The notes: generated by a model not told the origin, from the letters alone. DNA of 64,000 bases from Falsiroseomonas oleicola (GCF_019029495.1 NZ_JAERQM010000001.1:248001-312000), one strand, 5' to 3'. Counted from the first letter of the stretch, positions 53,090 through 61,319 are shown. Numbers and translations are program-made.

Positions 53090-53805
53090 GCGGGGCCGAG
53101 CGCGCGCTGAAGGACGACCTTCTGCACGCCTATCACATCCTGGACGCCGACGGTCAGGCCAGCGGCATCGCCGGGCACCTGACGGCGCGGCTGCCAGGTG
53201 CCGACCGCTTCTGGTCGCATCGCTGGGGCATCGGCTTCGACGAGGTGCGCGCGGAGGGGCTGATCGAGGCGGATTTCGACCTGAACACCCTGCGCGGCGA
53301 AGGCCGGGTGAACCCGACGCTGCATATCCACACGCGCATCTACCGCGCGCGGCCGGATGTCGCCTGCATCATCCATACCCACGGCAAGGCCGGCGTGGCG
53401 CTCGGCTGCGCCGGCATGGTGCTGGAGACGATCACCCAGACCGGCGCCATCTTCCATGACGACATCGCGCTGTTCGACGAGTTCCATGGCATCGTGCTCG
53501 ACACGAATGAGGGCGATGCCATCGCCGCTGCACTCGGGCCGAAGCGTGGCCTGCTGCTGAAGAACCACGGCGCGCTGGTGGTCGGCGCCAATGTGGCGGA
53601 GGCCTGCATCGGCATGACGGTGCTGGAATGGGCCGCCGATGTGCAATTGCGCGCCGCCGCGGCGGGGCCGTTGCAGCGCCTCGACCCGGCGGCGGCGACG
53701 CAGTCCAAGGGCTTTCTGCTGGACGCCAAAAATCTCGGCCTTCGCTGGGACTTCCTGAAACGCAAGATCGGCCGCAGCCGACCCTTCCTGGGAGAGACCT
53801 CATGA
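53086..53805 (+). CDS. Class II aldolase/adducin family protein
   Basis: 239 residues. Zinc ligands of class II aldolases are visible: IIHTHGKAGVALG (two His) and the third His in LLLKNHGALVVGA. SGIAGHLTARLPGADRFWSH is the usual N-terminal sheet. Members cleave or decarboxylate phosphorylated or plain hydroxy acids. ATGA overlaps on both sides place it between two Bug genes. Confidence 0.88.
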   Translation: MSGAERALKDDLLHAYHILDADGQASGIAGHLTARLPGADRFWSHRWGIGFDEVRAEGLIEADFDLNTLRGEGRVNPTLHIHTRIYRARPDVACIIHTHGKAGVALGCAGMVLETITQTGAIFHDDIALFDEFHGIVLDTNEGDAIAAALGPKRGLLLKNHGALVVGANVAEACIGMTVLEWAADVQLRAAAAGPLQRLDPAAATQSKGFLLDAKNLGLRWDFLKRKIGRSRPFLGETS

Positions 53806-54761
53806 AACGCCTGTTGCTGGCCACGCTGATGGCCTGCGCTTCCCTGCCTGCCCTGGCGCAGGACAATTTCCCGAACCGCCCGCTGCGCTGGGTGGTCGGC
53901 TTCGGCGCCGGCGGCGTCGGCGACATGACGGCACGGCTCGTCGGCCAGAAGCTGTCGGAGGCGCTGGGCCAGCCGGTGGTGATCGAGAATCGCCCCTCCG
54001 CCGGCGGCATCGTGGCGACGGAAACCGTGGCGCGCGCGGCGCCCGATGGGCACACGCTGCTGCTGGTGACGGCCACCGCCGCGACGGCGCCACATCTGTT
54101 CCGGCAATTGCCCTATCACCCGATCGACGATTTCGAATTCGTCAGCCAGATCGCCTCCTTCCCCCATATCATCGTCACCAGCACCAACTCCCCCTATCGC
54201 AGCCTTCAGGACCTGATGGCGGCGTCGCGCGCCAATCCGGGGCGGATCAATCTTGGCTCGGTCAGCGTCGGCACGGCGCTGCATCTGTCGCTGGCGCTGT
54301 TCCAGTCCATGGGGCAGTTGCCGGCGGAGGTCGTGACCTATCGCACCACCGGCGAATTGCTGAATGCCACGGCCACCGGCGATATCGGCGGCGCGATGGA
54401 GGTGGCGGCGACAACGCTCGGGCAGATTTCCGGCGGGCGGTTGCGACCGCTGGCCGTCACCTCTCCGCGCCGCAGTTCGGTGCTGCCGGATGTGCCGACC
54501 GTCGCCGAAAGCGGGCTGCCGGACTACAATGTGGTCACCTGGAATGCCATGGCGGCGCCGCGCGGCACGCCGCGCCCGGTGATCGACCGGCTGAACGCGG
54601 AAGTGCGCCGCGTGCTGGCGATGCCGGAGGTGCGGGACCGTCTGTTGCCCCTGGCCGTCGAACCTACCCCCACCACGCCGGAGGCCATGCGGCAATTGCT
54701 GGTCGACGAGACCGCACTCTGGGGTCGCGTGATCCGGGCCGCGAATATCGAGAGGCAATAG
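53802..54761 (+). CDS. Bug-family (TctC) binding protein
   Basis: 319 residues. Clear Sec signal MKRLLLATLMACASLPALAQ. Mature part RPLRWVVGFGAGGVGDMTARL, PVVIENRPSAGGIVATETVARA and RINLGSVSVGTALHLSLALF. It closely resembles the Bug protein two genes upstream (52124-53089), so the pair is a probable old duplication flanking the aldolase. ATG 53802 overlaps the aldolase stop. Repeat copy B follows. Confidence 0.92.
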   Translation: MKRLLLATLMACASLPALAQDNFPNRPLRWVVGFGAGGVGDMTARLVGQKLSEALGQPVVIENRPSAGGIVATETVARAAPDGHTLLLVTATAATAPHLFRQLPYHPIDDFEFVSQIASFPHIIVTSTNSPYRSLQDLMAASRANPGRINLGSVSVGTALHLSLALFQSMGQLPAEVVTYRTTGELLNATATGDIGGAMEVAATTLGQISGGRLRPLAVTSPRRSSVLPDVPTVAESGLPDYNVVTWNAMAAPRGTPRPVIDRLNAEVRRVLAMPEVRDRLLPLAVEPTPTTPEAMRQLLVDETALWGRVIRAANIERQ

Positions 54762-54781
54762 TCTTCCCTCAGGCGCCGGGC

Positions 54782-54854
54782 GCGCGCTCTGCGCGCTTGG
54801 CTCGCCGCATGCGCGGCGGCGGCCATTCGGCCGCTCGGCCCAGTTCCTGGGCCG
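54782..54854. repeat. Four-hairpin repeat cassette, copy B
   Basis: Four hairpins in the order and spacing of copy A at 244-323: 54782-54796 (GCGCGC, loop TCT), linker TTGGCT, 54803-54818 (CGCCGC/GCGGCG, loop ATGC), 54819-54834 (GCGGCC/GGCCGC, loop ATTC), a single T, and 54836-54854 (CGGCCCAG/CTGGGCCG, loop TTC). Stem sequences differ from copy A while pairing is complete. It lies between same-strand genes, so here it is not simply a terminator between convergent genes. Confidence 0.75.
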
Positions 54855-54884
54855 CAGGATGCAACACGTGACAAGGCTCGCCCG

Positions 54885-55217
54885 ATGAACATCCCCACCA
54901 TCGACTGGAACGCCATTCCCTGGACGCCCGTGCGCGAAGGCGTCGAGCGCAAGGGCTTCACGGGCGAGGGCGCGACGCTCGCCCTGCACCGGCTGATGCC
55001 GGGGCATGAGCCGAAGCCGCACAGCCATCACTTCGAACAGATCGTCTATATCCTGGCGGGCACCATCGACTTCCATATCGAGGGGGTGGTGCATCGCCTC
55101 TCGGCGGGCGGGCTGCTGGTGGTGCCGCCCAACGCCCTGCATCACGGCGTGGTGGTGGGCGACGAGCCCGTGCTGAACCTCGATGTCTTCACACCCGCGC
55201 GGCCCGAATATGCCTGA
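54885..55217 (+). CDS. Cupin domain protein
   Basis: 110 residues, single barrel. Metal motif PKPHSHHFEQIVYILAGTID and second motif VVPPNALHHGVVVGDEPVL show the His/Glu set of a metal-bound cupin. Role unknown; it overlaps the next dehydrogenase-like gene by 8 bp and belongs to the hydantoin-type island. No signal peptide. Confidence 0.82.
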   Translation: MNIPTIDWNAIPWTPVREGVERKGFTGEGATLALHRLMPGHEPKPHSHHFEQIVYILAGTIDFHIEGVVHRLSAGGLLVVPPNALHHGVVVGDEPVLNLDVFTPARPEYA

Positions 55218-56262
55218 CCTCTCGATACGCATCGGCAGCGTCACGCTGAACAACCCGGTCATCATCGGCTCCGGCGACCATGTGATGACCCCGGGCGGCC
55301 TGGCCGCCGCGCGCGCCACCGGCGCCGGGGCCGTGGTCGCCAAGTCGATCAATGAAAGCGAGGCAGCCAAACGTCAGCTCGATGGCAGCGACCATGTACT
55401 GCTCGACAGCCGCTGGCGGCCTCTGCCCTGGGATTTCGCTCCGCCAGCCGATGCCATGCTCTTCGGCCGCTCCGGCCTGCAGCAGACGGCCAGCGCCGAC
55501 TGGATCGCGGAGGCGGCGGCGCAGGACCGGGAGGCGGCGAAGACCGGGCAATACGTCATCGGCTCCATCATCCTGGCCAATCTCGACGTCGCCTGCGACC
55601 TGGCGCGGCAGTACCAGGCGGCCGGCATCCGCATCCTGGAGCTGAACATCGGCGCGCCGCATGGCGACGAGGCGGTGCCCGGCGCCATCATCCAGGAACG
55701 CGCGGCGGGACGGGTGCGGGAGATCACGGCGCGGCTGCGCGCCGCCATCACCATCCCGCTCTGGATCAAGCTGACCGGGCAGAGCGAGGATGTGGCGGGC
55801 CTCGCGGCGGCCGCGCGGGAGGGTGGCGCGGATGCCGTCATCGTCATGGGCCGCTTCATGGCGCTGGTGCCGGATATCGAAACCCGCGCGCCGATGCTGG
55901 GCACGGCCGGCGCCATCGGCGGGCCCTGGTCGCTCGCGCTGACCTGTCGCTGGCTGGCGCAGGCGCGCAAGAAGCTGGGGCCGGACGTCCCGCTGCTCGG
56001 CACCAATGGCGCGCGCGACGGCCTCGATGTCGTGCGCTTTCTGCTCGCCGGCGCGCGCGCGGTGGAAATGACCAGCGCGGTAATGTCGGGCGGCTTCGCC
56101 GTGGCGCGGAATGCGGTGGCGGAGATCGACGCCTACCTGGCCCGCACCGGTGGCCGCGTGGAGGATCTCATCGGCCTCGCGGCGGACCGGCAGGTCGGCT
56201 ACGGCGTGCAGGCCGACCGGCCGGGTTACTGGCGCGACTTCGTGCCGCCCGAGGCGCGCTGA
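55210..56262 (+). CDS. Dihydroorotate/dihydropyrimidine dehydrogenase-like FMN protein
   Basis: 350 residues, TIM barrel of the DHOD/PreA family: SIRIGSVTLNNPVIIGSGDH, VVAKSINESEA, LELNIGAPHGDEAVPGA and IPLWIKLTGQSEDVAGLAAA (flavin and substrate loop), GTNGARDGLDVVRFLLAGA (FMN phosphate site). No iron-sulfur motifs, so not the full PreA. With hyuAB, a ring-reduction/ring-opening route for a pyrimidine-like substrate is plausible. It starts at ATG 55210 inside the cupin end and its last 37 bp overlap the convergent iclR-type gene. Confidence 0.82.
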   Translation: MPDLSIRIGSVTLNNPVIIGSGDHVMTPGGLAAARATGAGAVVAKSINESEAAKRQLDGSDHVLLDSRWRPLPWDFAPPADAMLFGRSGLQQTASADWIAEAAAQDREAAKTGQYVIGSIILANLDVACDLARQYQAAGIRILELNIGAPHGDEAVPGAIIQERAAGRVREITARLRAAITIPLWIKLTGQSEDVAGLAAAAREGGADAVIVMGRFMALVPDIETRAPMLGTAGAIGGPWSLALTCRWLAQARKKLGPDVPLLGTNGARDGLDVVRFLLAGARAVEMTSAVMSGGFAVARNAVAEIDAYLARTGGRVEDLIGLAADRQVGYGVQADRPGYWRDFVPPEAR

Positions 56263-57068
56263 AAGCGGGTCGCGCCCAGCCGCGTGCTGACTTCGCCCGC
56301 CGCCTCCTGCAAGGCGGCGAGCATTGCACCATCGGGCGGATCCTGCACGAATTGCACGGAGCCGACGAGGCCGAGCGAGCCCACCAGCATCTCCCCGGCC
56401 GCGAAGATCGGCGCGGCCAGCACATTGATGCCGAGCAGCGCCTCCTGCGGCGCCGTCTCCCACAACCGCTCCCGCACCAGCTCCAGCCGTGCGCGCAGGG
56501 CCGCCGGATCGGTCAGGGAATGCGCCGTCAGCGGCTCCAGCGGCCCCGCCAGGGCGCGCGCCAGCGCCTCCGCCGGGCCGAAGGCGAGCATGATGCGGCC
56601 CTGGGCGGAGCAATGCGCCGGCGGGCGATTGCCGGGCTGGACGGAGATCAGCACCTTGTTCGGCGCCTCCAGCGCATGCACCACCAGCGGGTCGCCGCCG
56701 GTCGGCACGGCCAGCAGCACGGATTGCCCCACCGTATCGCGCAGCCGGTGCATGGCCGGTTCCGCCACGCGCTTCAGGTCGAACTGTTCCCCCGCCGCCT
56801 GGCCGATCTGGAACATCCGCCAGGTGAGGTGATAGCGCTCCGTGGTTTCTTCCTGCGCCACCAGGCCGGCGAGCCGCAGCGTCACCAGATGCCGGTGCAC
56901 GCGCCCCTTCGGTTCGGACAGATGGCGGGCGAGGTCGGAGACGCGCAGCGGGCCGCCGGCCAGGGCCATCGCCTCCAGCACCCGTACCGCCATCAATACG
57001 GACCGGACGGCGGCGGTGCCTTCCTCGGTCCCATCCTCCCCGGATGTCGCTTTTCTTTGGCTTGTCAT
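56226..57068 (-). CDS. IclR-family transcriptional regulator
   Basis: 280 residues. N-terminal winged helix: RSVLMAVRVLEAMALAGGPL, DLARHLSEPKGRVHRHLVTL. C-terminal effector domain: DTVGQSVLLAVPTGGDPLVV, PAHCSAQGRIMLAF and LLGINVLAAPIFAAGEMLVGS. Such proteins sense small acids. ATG 57068 is chosen from the domain start; the open frame extends upstream to 57452 only as antisense of speB. It is convergent with the island and divergent from the ureohydrolase (54 bp), so it may control either. Confidence 0.9.
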   Translation of the reverse strand: MTSQRKATSGEDGTEEGTAAVRSVLMAVRVLEAMALAGGPLRVSDLARHLSEPKGRVHRHLVTLRLAGLVAQEETTERYHLTWRMFQIGQAAGEQFDLKRVAEPAMHRLRDTVGQSVLLAVPTGGDPLVVHALEAPNKVLISVQPGNRPPAHCSAQGRIMLAFGPAEALARALAGPLEPLTAHSLTDPAALRARLELVRERLWETAPQEALLGINVLAAPIFAAGEMLVGSLGLVGSVQFVQDPPDGAMLAALQEAAGEVSTRLGATRFQRASGGTKSRQ

Positions 57069-57122
57069 TCCGGCCAGCCTGCGGCCCAAGGGGGCCATTG
57101 TCCATCCTTCCCAGGAGTCGTC

Positions 57123-58007
57123 ATGGCCGGAACGCCCACCTATGCCACCCCGCCCGGCTTCCTGGGCGTCACGCGGCGGGATCCCGCTGGCGGGATCGGC
57201 ATCGCCGGCATCCCGATGGATATCGGCACCACCAACCGCGCCGGCACGCGGGACGGGCCGCGCGCCATCCGCGCGGCCTCCCGCATGCTGGTGGATGGGG
57301 CGCATCCGGGAAGCTGGGTGGACCCGGCGGCGTTGCCTTTGGCGGATCTCGGCGATTTCGAGCTGGCGCTGGGCGATATCCAAGGCAGCCTCGCGCGGAT
57401 CGAACAGCAGGCCGCCGCGATCGACCATCTGGTGGCGCTGGGTGGCGAGCATGGCGTGACGCTGCCGCTACTGCGGGCGCTGCGGAAGAAGCTCGGCGCG
57501 CCGCTCGGCCTGCTGGTGTTTGACGCGCATGTGGACACCTGGGCGGATAATTTCGGCCAGGCCTATGCGCATGGGTCCGTCTTCTATCACGCCATCAAGG
57601 AAGGCTTGGTAGACCCGACGCGGATGATCCAGCTCGGCATCCGGTCCCCCGTGCAGCGGGAGGTCTGGGACTGGACCCTGGCCCAGGGCGTCACCGTGGT
57701 GACCGCGCAGCAATTCCACGAGGTCGGCCCGCAGGCGGTGGCGGCACAGGCGCGGCAGGTGCTGGGCGCCGCCCCCGCCTATCTGTCCTTCGACATCGAT
57801 GCACTGGACCCCGCCTTTGCCCCCGGCACCGGCACGCCGGAGATCGGCGGCCTGGCGAGCTGGCAGGCGCAGGCGGTGCTGCGGCGGCTGGGCGGCCTCG
57901 ATTTCCGCGGCATGGACGTGGTGGAGGTGGCGCCGGCCTATGACCACGGGGAGATCACCGCCCTGGCGGCCGCGAGCGTGGTCTGGGAATATCTCTGCCG
58001 CGGCTGA
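57123..58007 (+). CDS. speB: Agmatinase-like ureohydrolase
   Basis: 294 residues of the arginase/agmatinase family. Mn ligands: His in ALGGEHGVTLP, DAHVDTW, and SFDIDALDPAFAPGTGTPE. GIPMDIGTTNRAGTRDGPRAIR starts the fold as in SpeB. It releases urea from agmatine or a guanidino acid; agmatine would yield putrescine, suiting the decarboxylase/hss genes that follow. ATG 57123 follows AGGAG. The symbol is tentative: guanidinobutyrase and similar enzymes look alike. Confidence 0.83.
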   Translation: MAGTPTYATPPGFLGVTRRDPAGGIGIAGIPMDIGTTNRAGTRDGPRAIRAASRMLVDGAHPGSWVDPAALPLADLGDFELALGDIQGSLARIEQQAAAIDHLVALGGEHGVTLPLLRALRKKLGAPLGLLVFDAHVDTWADNFGQAYAHGSVFYHAIKEGLVDPTRMIQLGIRSPVQREVWDWTLAQGVTVVTAQQFHEVGPQAVAAQARQVLGAAPAYLSFDIDALDPAFAPGTGTPEIGGLASWQAQAVLRRLGGLDFRGMDVVEVAPAYDHGEITALAAASVVWEYLCRG

Positions 58008-58079
58008 AACGCTTCCGGCCATTTATGACAGGCGCCGGCGTTCTCACCGGGACATTTTCAAAATGGCCAGAAAAAACCC

Positions 58080-58108
58080 TTGCATCCCGGCAAGGCCGCC
58101 GCTATTTA
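58080..58108 (+). promoter_or_regulatory. Candidate sigma70 promoter of the decarboxylase-hss operon
   Basis: TTGCAT (58080-58085), a 17-bp spacer and TATTTA (58103-58108) stand out in GC-rich surroundings. An A/T-rich stretch (58051-58079, ending AGAAAAAACCC) precedes it and may be an UP element. Transcription would start near 58115, leaving a leader of about 450 nt before the decarboxylase. Confidence 0.55.
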
Positions 58109-58114
58109 TCCGGC

Positions 58115-58564
58115 CGTGGCGAGGCACTGTTGCCTTGCCGCTCTGCCCTGACGCCATCGCACGTGCCGCGAGCCCCCGCCTTTCCGGGGCACAGCAACGA
58201 CGGGACGCGTCCTTTGTTCAGCCGGCCCGCTTGGGCCGGAAGGTTCGAGGGAACCGCCTGTGTCGCCTGATCGCCGCCGCGCGAAGCCGGGACTCCTCCC
58301 GTACTGACCGCGTGACCGCGCCCGAAGCGCCGCATTCCGCCCGTCCAGGCCCGAGGGTCTGAGGCGCCGGATCGCGACGCTTCCGCCGCCCGCGTCCCGT
58401 TCCCCACCGCAAGGTGGCGGGCGTGCCGTGCGCGGTGAACCAAGGGTGCGCGTCGATCATGCCCGGGTTCCCTCCTTCCCGCCGCCGCGCCCCCGTGAGG
58501 GATGAGCGCGGCGGCGGGCCAAATTGCCCGCGCTGTTGAACCCTCCGGCCTCAGGGAGCCCGCC
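58115..58564 (+). ncRNA. Long structured leader of the ornithine decarboxylase gene, candidate alphaproteobacterial speF-type element
   Basis: No convincing protein fits this 450-nt stretch. Hairpins on the plus strand: 58118-58139 (GGCGAGGCA/TGCCTTGCC), 58221-58238 (CCGGCCC/GGGCCGG), 58241-58254 (GGTTC/GAACC), 58404-58417 (CCACC-GCAA-GGTGG inside a CGCCCGC/GCGGGCG outer stem) and 58478-58518 (a perfect 13-bp stem CCCGCCGCCGCGC). The last ends 47 nt before the start codon. A structured speF leader upstream of ornithine decarboxylase is known from alphaproteobacteria; I cannot align it here, so identity is inferred from position. It may sense a polyamine. Confidence 0.5.
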
Positions 58565-59785
58565 ATGACCGTCCTTCGCTTCCGCGGCGCCACCGCACCG
58601 CTCCGCCGCCCCGCCGCCCCTGCCCTGCCCGCCCATGTGGCTGGCGTGGTCGCGGCGCTGCGGCCGGAAGACCCGCTGCACTGCCTGCGTCCGGCAACCA
58701 TCAGCGCGGCCGGTGCCACCTTCGAGGCGGCCTTCCCGGGCACGACCATGTATGCGGTGAAGTGCAACCCGGACCCGACGGTGCTGCGCGCCCTTTGGGC
58801 CGGTGGCCTGCGCCATTTCGACTGCGCCTCCGCCGGCGAAGTGCGCCTGGTCCGTGGCATGTTCCCTGAGGCGGTGATCCACTTCATGCACCCGGTGAAG
58901 GCCCGCGGCGCGATCCGCGAGGCCTATGCGACCCACGGCGTGCGCGACTTCGTCCTCGACAGCCATGCGGAACTCGCAAAGATTCTGAAGGAGACGGGTG
59001 GCGAGGGCCTGAACCTCATCATCCGCCTCGGCCTGCCGAAGGGCAGCGCGGTCTATGACCTTTCCGGGAAATTCGGCGCGGAGCCGGCGGAAGCGGTGGC
59101 GCTGCTGCGTGCGGCGCGCCCACATGCCGGCAAGCTCGGAGTGTCCTTCCATGTCGGCTCGCAATGCCTGGAGCCCGCCGCCTATGCCCGCGCCATCGCC
59201 CTCGCCGCTTCCGTGATCCGGGAGGCCGGCGTGGCGGTGGAGGTGCTGGATGTTGGCGGCGGCTTCCCCGTCGCCTATCCGGATGTCGTGCCGCCGCCGC
59301 TCTCCGCTTTCATGGACAGCATCGCCACGGCTTTCGCCGAAGCGGCGCTGCCGGGGGTGGAGCTCTGGGCGGAGCCTGGCCGGGCGCTGGTGGCGGGCGG
59401 TGCCTCCATCGTCGTGCAGGTGCAGGCGCGGCGGGACGGCATGCTGTTCATCAATGACGGCGTCTATGGTGCGCTGTCCGATGCCGGCGTGCCTGGTTTC
59501 CGCTTCCCGGCGAAGCTGATCCGCCCCGGTTCCGCCAGCGAGGCGGAGACAGTGCCCTTCAGCTTCTTCGGCCCCACCTGCGACACCGCGGATCGCATGG
59601 AAGGCCCCTTCCTGCTGCCGGCCGATGTGGCAGAAGGCGACTGGATCGAGATCGGCCAGCTCGGGGCCTATGGCGCCTGCCTGCGCACCGGCTTCAACGG
59701 CATGGACCGGGCCGGCGTGGTGGAGGTGGCGGACCTGCCGCTGCTCGAGACGCCGGGCTATGTGCAGGCGGTGCAAGCGGCCTGA
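58565..59785 (+). CDS. Ornithine decarboxylase (alanine-racemase fold, PLP)
   Basis: 406 residues of the fold III decarboxylases (ODC/lysine/arginine type). The PLP lysine is in TMYAVKCNPDP, then FDCASAGEVRLVRGM, the cofactor glycine loop DVGGGFPVAYPD, EPGRALVAGG, and the substrate/dimer Cys-Asp in FFGPTCDTADRME. It would make putrescine from ornithine for the following hss. The next gene and the leader support ODC over lysine decarboxylase. ATG 58565 follows AGGGAG. Confidence 0.9.
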   Translation: MTVLRFRGATAPLRRPAAPALPAHVAGVVAALRPEDPLHCLRPATISAAGATFEAAFPGTTMYAVKCNPDPTVLRALWAGGLRHFDCASAGEVRLVRGMFPEAVIHFMHPVKARGAIREAYATHGVRDFVLDSHAELAKILKETGGEGLNLIIRLGLPKGSAVYDLSGKFGAEPAEAVALLRAARPHAGKLGVSFHVGSQCLEPAAYARAIALAASVIREAGVAVEVLDVGGGFPVAYPDVVPPPLSAFMDSIATAFAEAALPGVELWAEPGRALVAGGASIVVQVQARRDGMLFINDGVYGALSDAGVPGFRFPAKLIRPGSASEAETVPFSFFGPTCDTADRMEGPFLLPADVAEGDWIEIGQLGAYGACLRTGFNGMDRAGVVEVADLPLLETPGYVQAVQAA

Positions 59786-59789
59786 AACA

Positions 59790-59813
59790 GGAAGGCGGTG
59801 CGAACCGCCTTCC
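59790..59813 (+). other. Intergenic hairpin between decarboxylase and hss
   Basis: A perfect 10-bp stem (GGAAGGCGGT and ACCGCCTTCC) closed by a GCGA loop starts 4 bp after the decarboxylase stop. A GNRA-type loop and no U-run suggest mRNA stabilisation or processing between the two cistrons rather than termination. Confidence 0.55.
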
Positions 59814-59844
59814 ACCCACGCAATTTCAACGGAGTGCCTGGACG

Positions 59845-61263
59845 ATGAAGCACGCAGAATTTTCCGGCCGCCTGGTGATGCTGGGCTTCGGCTCCATCGG
59901 CCAGGGTGTCCTGCCGCTGATCCTGCGGCACATCGACATCCCGGCCGAGCGCATCACCATCGTCACCGCGGAAACCCGTGGCGAGGAGGTGGCGGCCGAA
60001 TACGGCATCCGCTTCATCCTGCAGGCCGCCACACGCGAGAATTTTGTCGAGCTGCTCTCGCCGCTGCTGGCGCCGGGCGACTTCCTGCTGAACCTGTCGG
60101 TCGACGTCTCCTCGGTCGAGCTGATGAAGCTGTGCCAGAAGCTGGACGTGCTGTACCTGGACACCGTCGTGGAGCCCTGGGCCGGCGGCTACACGGACAC
60201 CTCGCTGACGCCCTCGCAGCGCTCCAATTATGCGATGCGGGAAGCGGCGATCGCGCTGCGCCCGGATTTCGCGGGCGGCCCCACCAGCATCACGGCGCAT
60301 GGCGCCAACCCGGGCCTGGTCAGCCATTTCGTCAAGCAGGCGCTGCTGAACATTGCCCGGGATACCGGCGCGCCCATCGCCACGCCGCCGGCAGCTTCAG
60401 ACCGCACGGCCTGGGCGAAGATCGCGAGCGATCTCGGCGTGAAGGTCATCCATATCGCGGAGCGTGACACGCAGGTCTCCGACCGCCCGAAGAAGCCGGG
60501 CGAGTTCGTCAACACCTGGTCCGTGGACGGCTTCGTGGGCGAGGGCTGCCAGCCGGCCGAGCTCGGCTGGGGCAGCCATGAGGCTGGTCTGCCGCCGGAC
60601 GGCCATCGCCACGGCTTCGGCTGCGACGCCGCGATCTATCTGATGCGCCCCGGCGCCTCCACCCGCGTGCGAACCTGGACGCCGCTGGAGGGGCCGATGC
60701 ACGGCTTCCTCATCACCCACAACGAAAGCATCTCGATCGCCGACTACTACACGCTGCGTGACGACAAGGGCGCCGTGACCTACCGCCCCACCGCGCATTA
60801 CGCCTACCACCCCTGCGACGATGCGGTGCTGTCCGTGCATGAGCTCGCCGGCAAGAACTGGGAGATGCAGCCGGAGAAGCGGCTGATGACGGATGAGATC
60901 ACGAAGGGCATGGACGAGCTCGGCGTGCTGCTGATGGGCCATGCGAAGGGCGCCTATTGGTTCGGCTCCCGCCTGACCATCGAGGAAGCCCGCCGCGTCG
61001 CCCCGCACAACAACGCCACCTCGCTCCAGGTGACGGCGGCAGTGCTGGCCGGGGTGATCTGGGCCATGGAGAATCCGCGCCAGGGCCTGGTCGAGTCGGA
61101 TGAGATCGACCACGCCCGGGTGCTGGAAATCTGCGCGCCCTATCTCGGCGACGTGGTCGGCGAATATTCCGATTGGACGCCGCTGCAGGACCGCGCCGTG
61201 CTGTTCCCCGAGGATATCGACACCCAGGATCCGTGGCAGTTCCGGAACTTTCGCGTCACCTGA
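59845..61263 (+). CDS. hss: Homospermidine synthase
   Basis: 472 residues, family length. It joins two putrescines (or putrescine and spermidine) to make sym-homospermidine with NAD. The Rossmann motif is VMLGFGSIGQGVLPLIL; then YLDTVVEPWAGGY, TSITAHGANPGLVSHFVKQA and the NAD/substrate region GTVRTW-like RVRTWTPLEGPMHGFLITHN and GYDDAVLS-like YHPCDDAVLSVHELAG. It is typical of alphaproteobacteria that use homospermidine. ATG 59845 follows AACGGAG. Same transcript as the decarboxylase. Confidence 0.95.
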   Translation: MKHAEFSGRLVMLGFGSIGQGVLPLILRHIDIPAERITIVTAETRGEEVAAEYGIRFILQAATRENFVELLSPLLAPGDFLLNLSVDVSSVELMKLCQKLDVLYLDTVVEPWAGGYTDTSLTPSQRSNYAMREAAIALRPDFAGGPTSITAHGANPGLVSHFVKQALLNIARDTGAPIATPPAASDRTAWAKIASDLGVKVIHIAERDTQVSDRPKKPGEFVNTWSVDGFVGEGCQPAELGWGSHEAGLPPDGHRHGFGCDAAIYLMRPGASTRVRTWTPLEGPMHGFLITHNESISIADYYTLRDDKGAVTYRPTAHYAYHPCDDAVLSVHELAGKNWEMQPEKRLMTDEITKGMDELGVLLMGHAKGAYWFGSRLTIEEARRVAPHNNATSLQVTAAVLAGVIWAMENPRQGLVESDEIDHARVLEICAPYLGDVVGEYSDWTPLQDRAVLFPEDIDTQDPWQFRNFRVT

Positions 61264-61275
61264 CTTGGACCACCC

Positions 61276-61309
61276 CCTCCATCGGCCGCATGATGCGCGC
61301 CGATGGAGG
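61276..61309 (+). promoter_or_regulatory. Hairpin that includes the ribosome-binding site of the next gene
   Basis: A perfect 11-bp stem (CCTCCATCGGC at 61276-61286 and GCCGATGGAGG at 61299-61309). The 3' arm contains the GGAGG Shine-Dalgarno motif of the binding protein that starts at 61320. Folding would hide it and lower translation; the loop GC-rich palindrome (GCATGATGC) extends the structure. Effector unknown. Confidence 0.5.
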
Positions 61310-61319
61310 ACCACACGGC

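Noticed and set aside
58221-58260. Possible tRNA because of GGTTCGAG
   Set aside because: The surrounding arms do not make a cloverleaf; the motif is one arm of a simple hairpin.
58025-58270. An 81-codon frame in the decarboxylase leader
   Set aside because: No ribosome-binding site, no family, starts before the likely promoter, and the region has better evidence for RNA structure.
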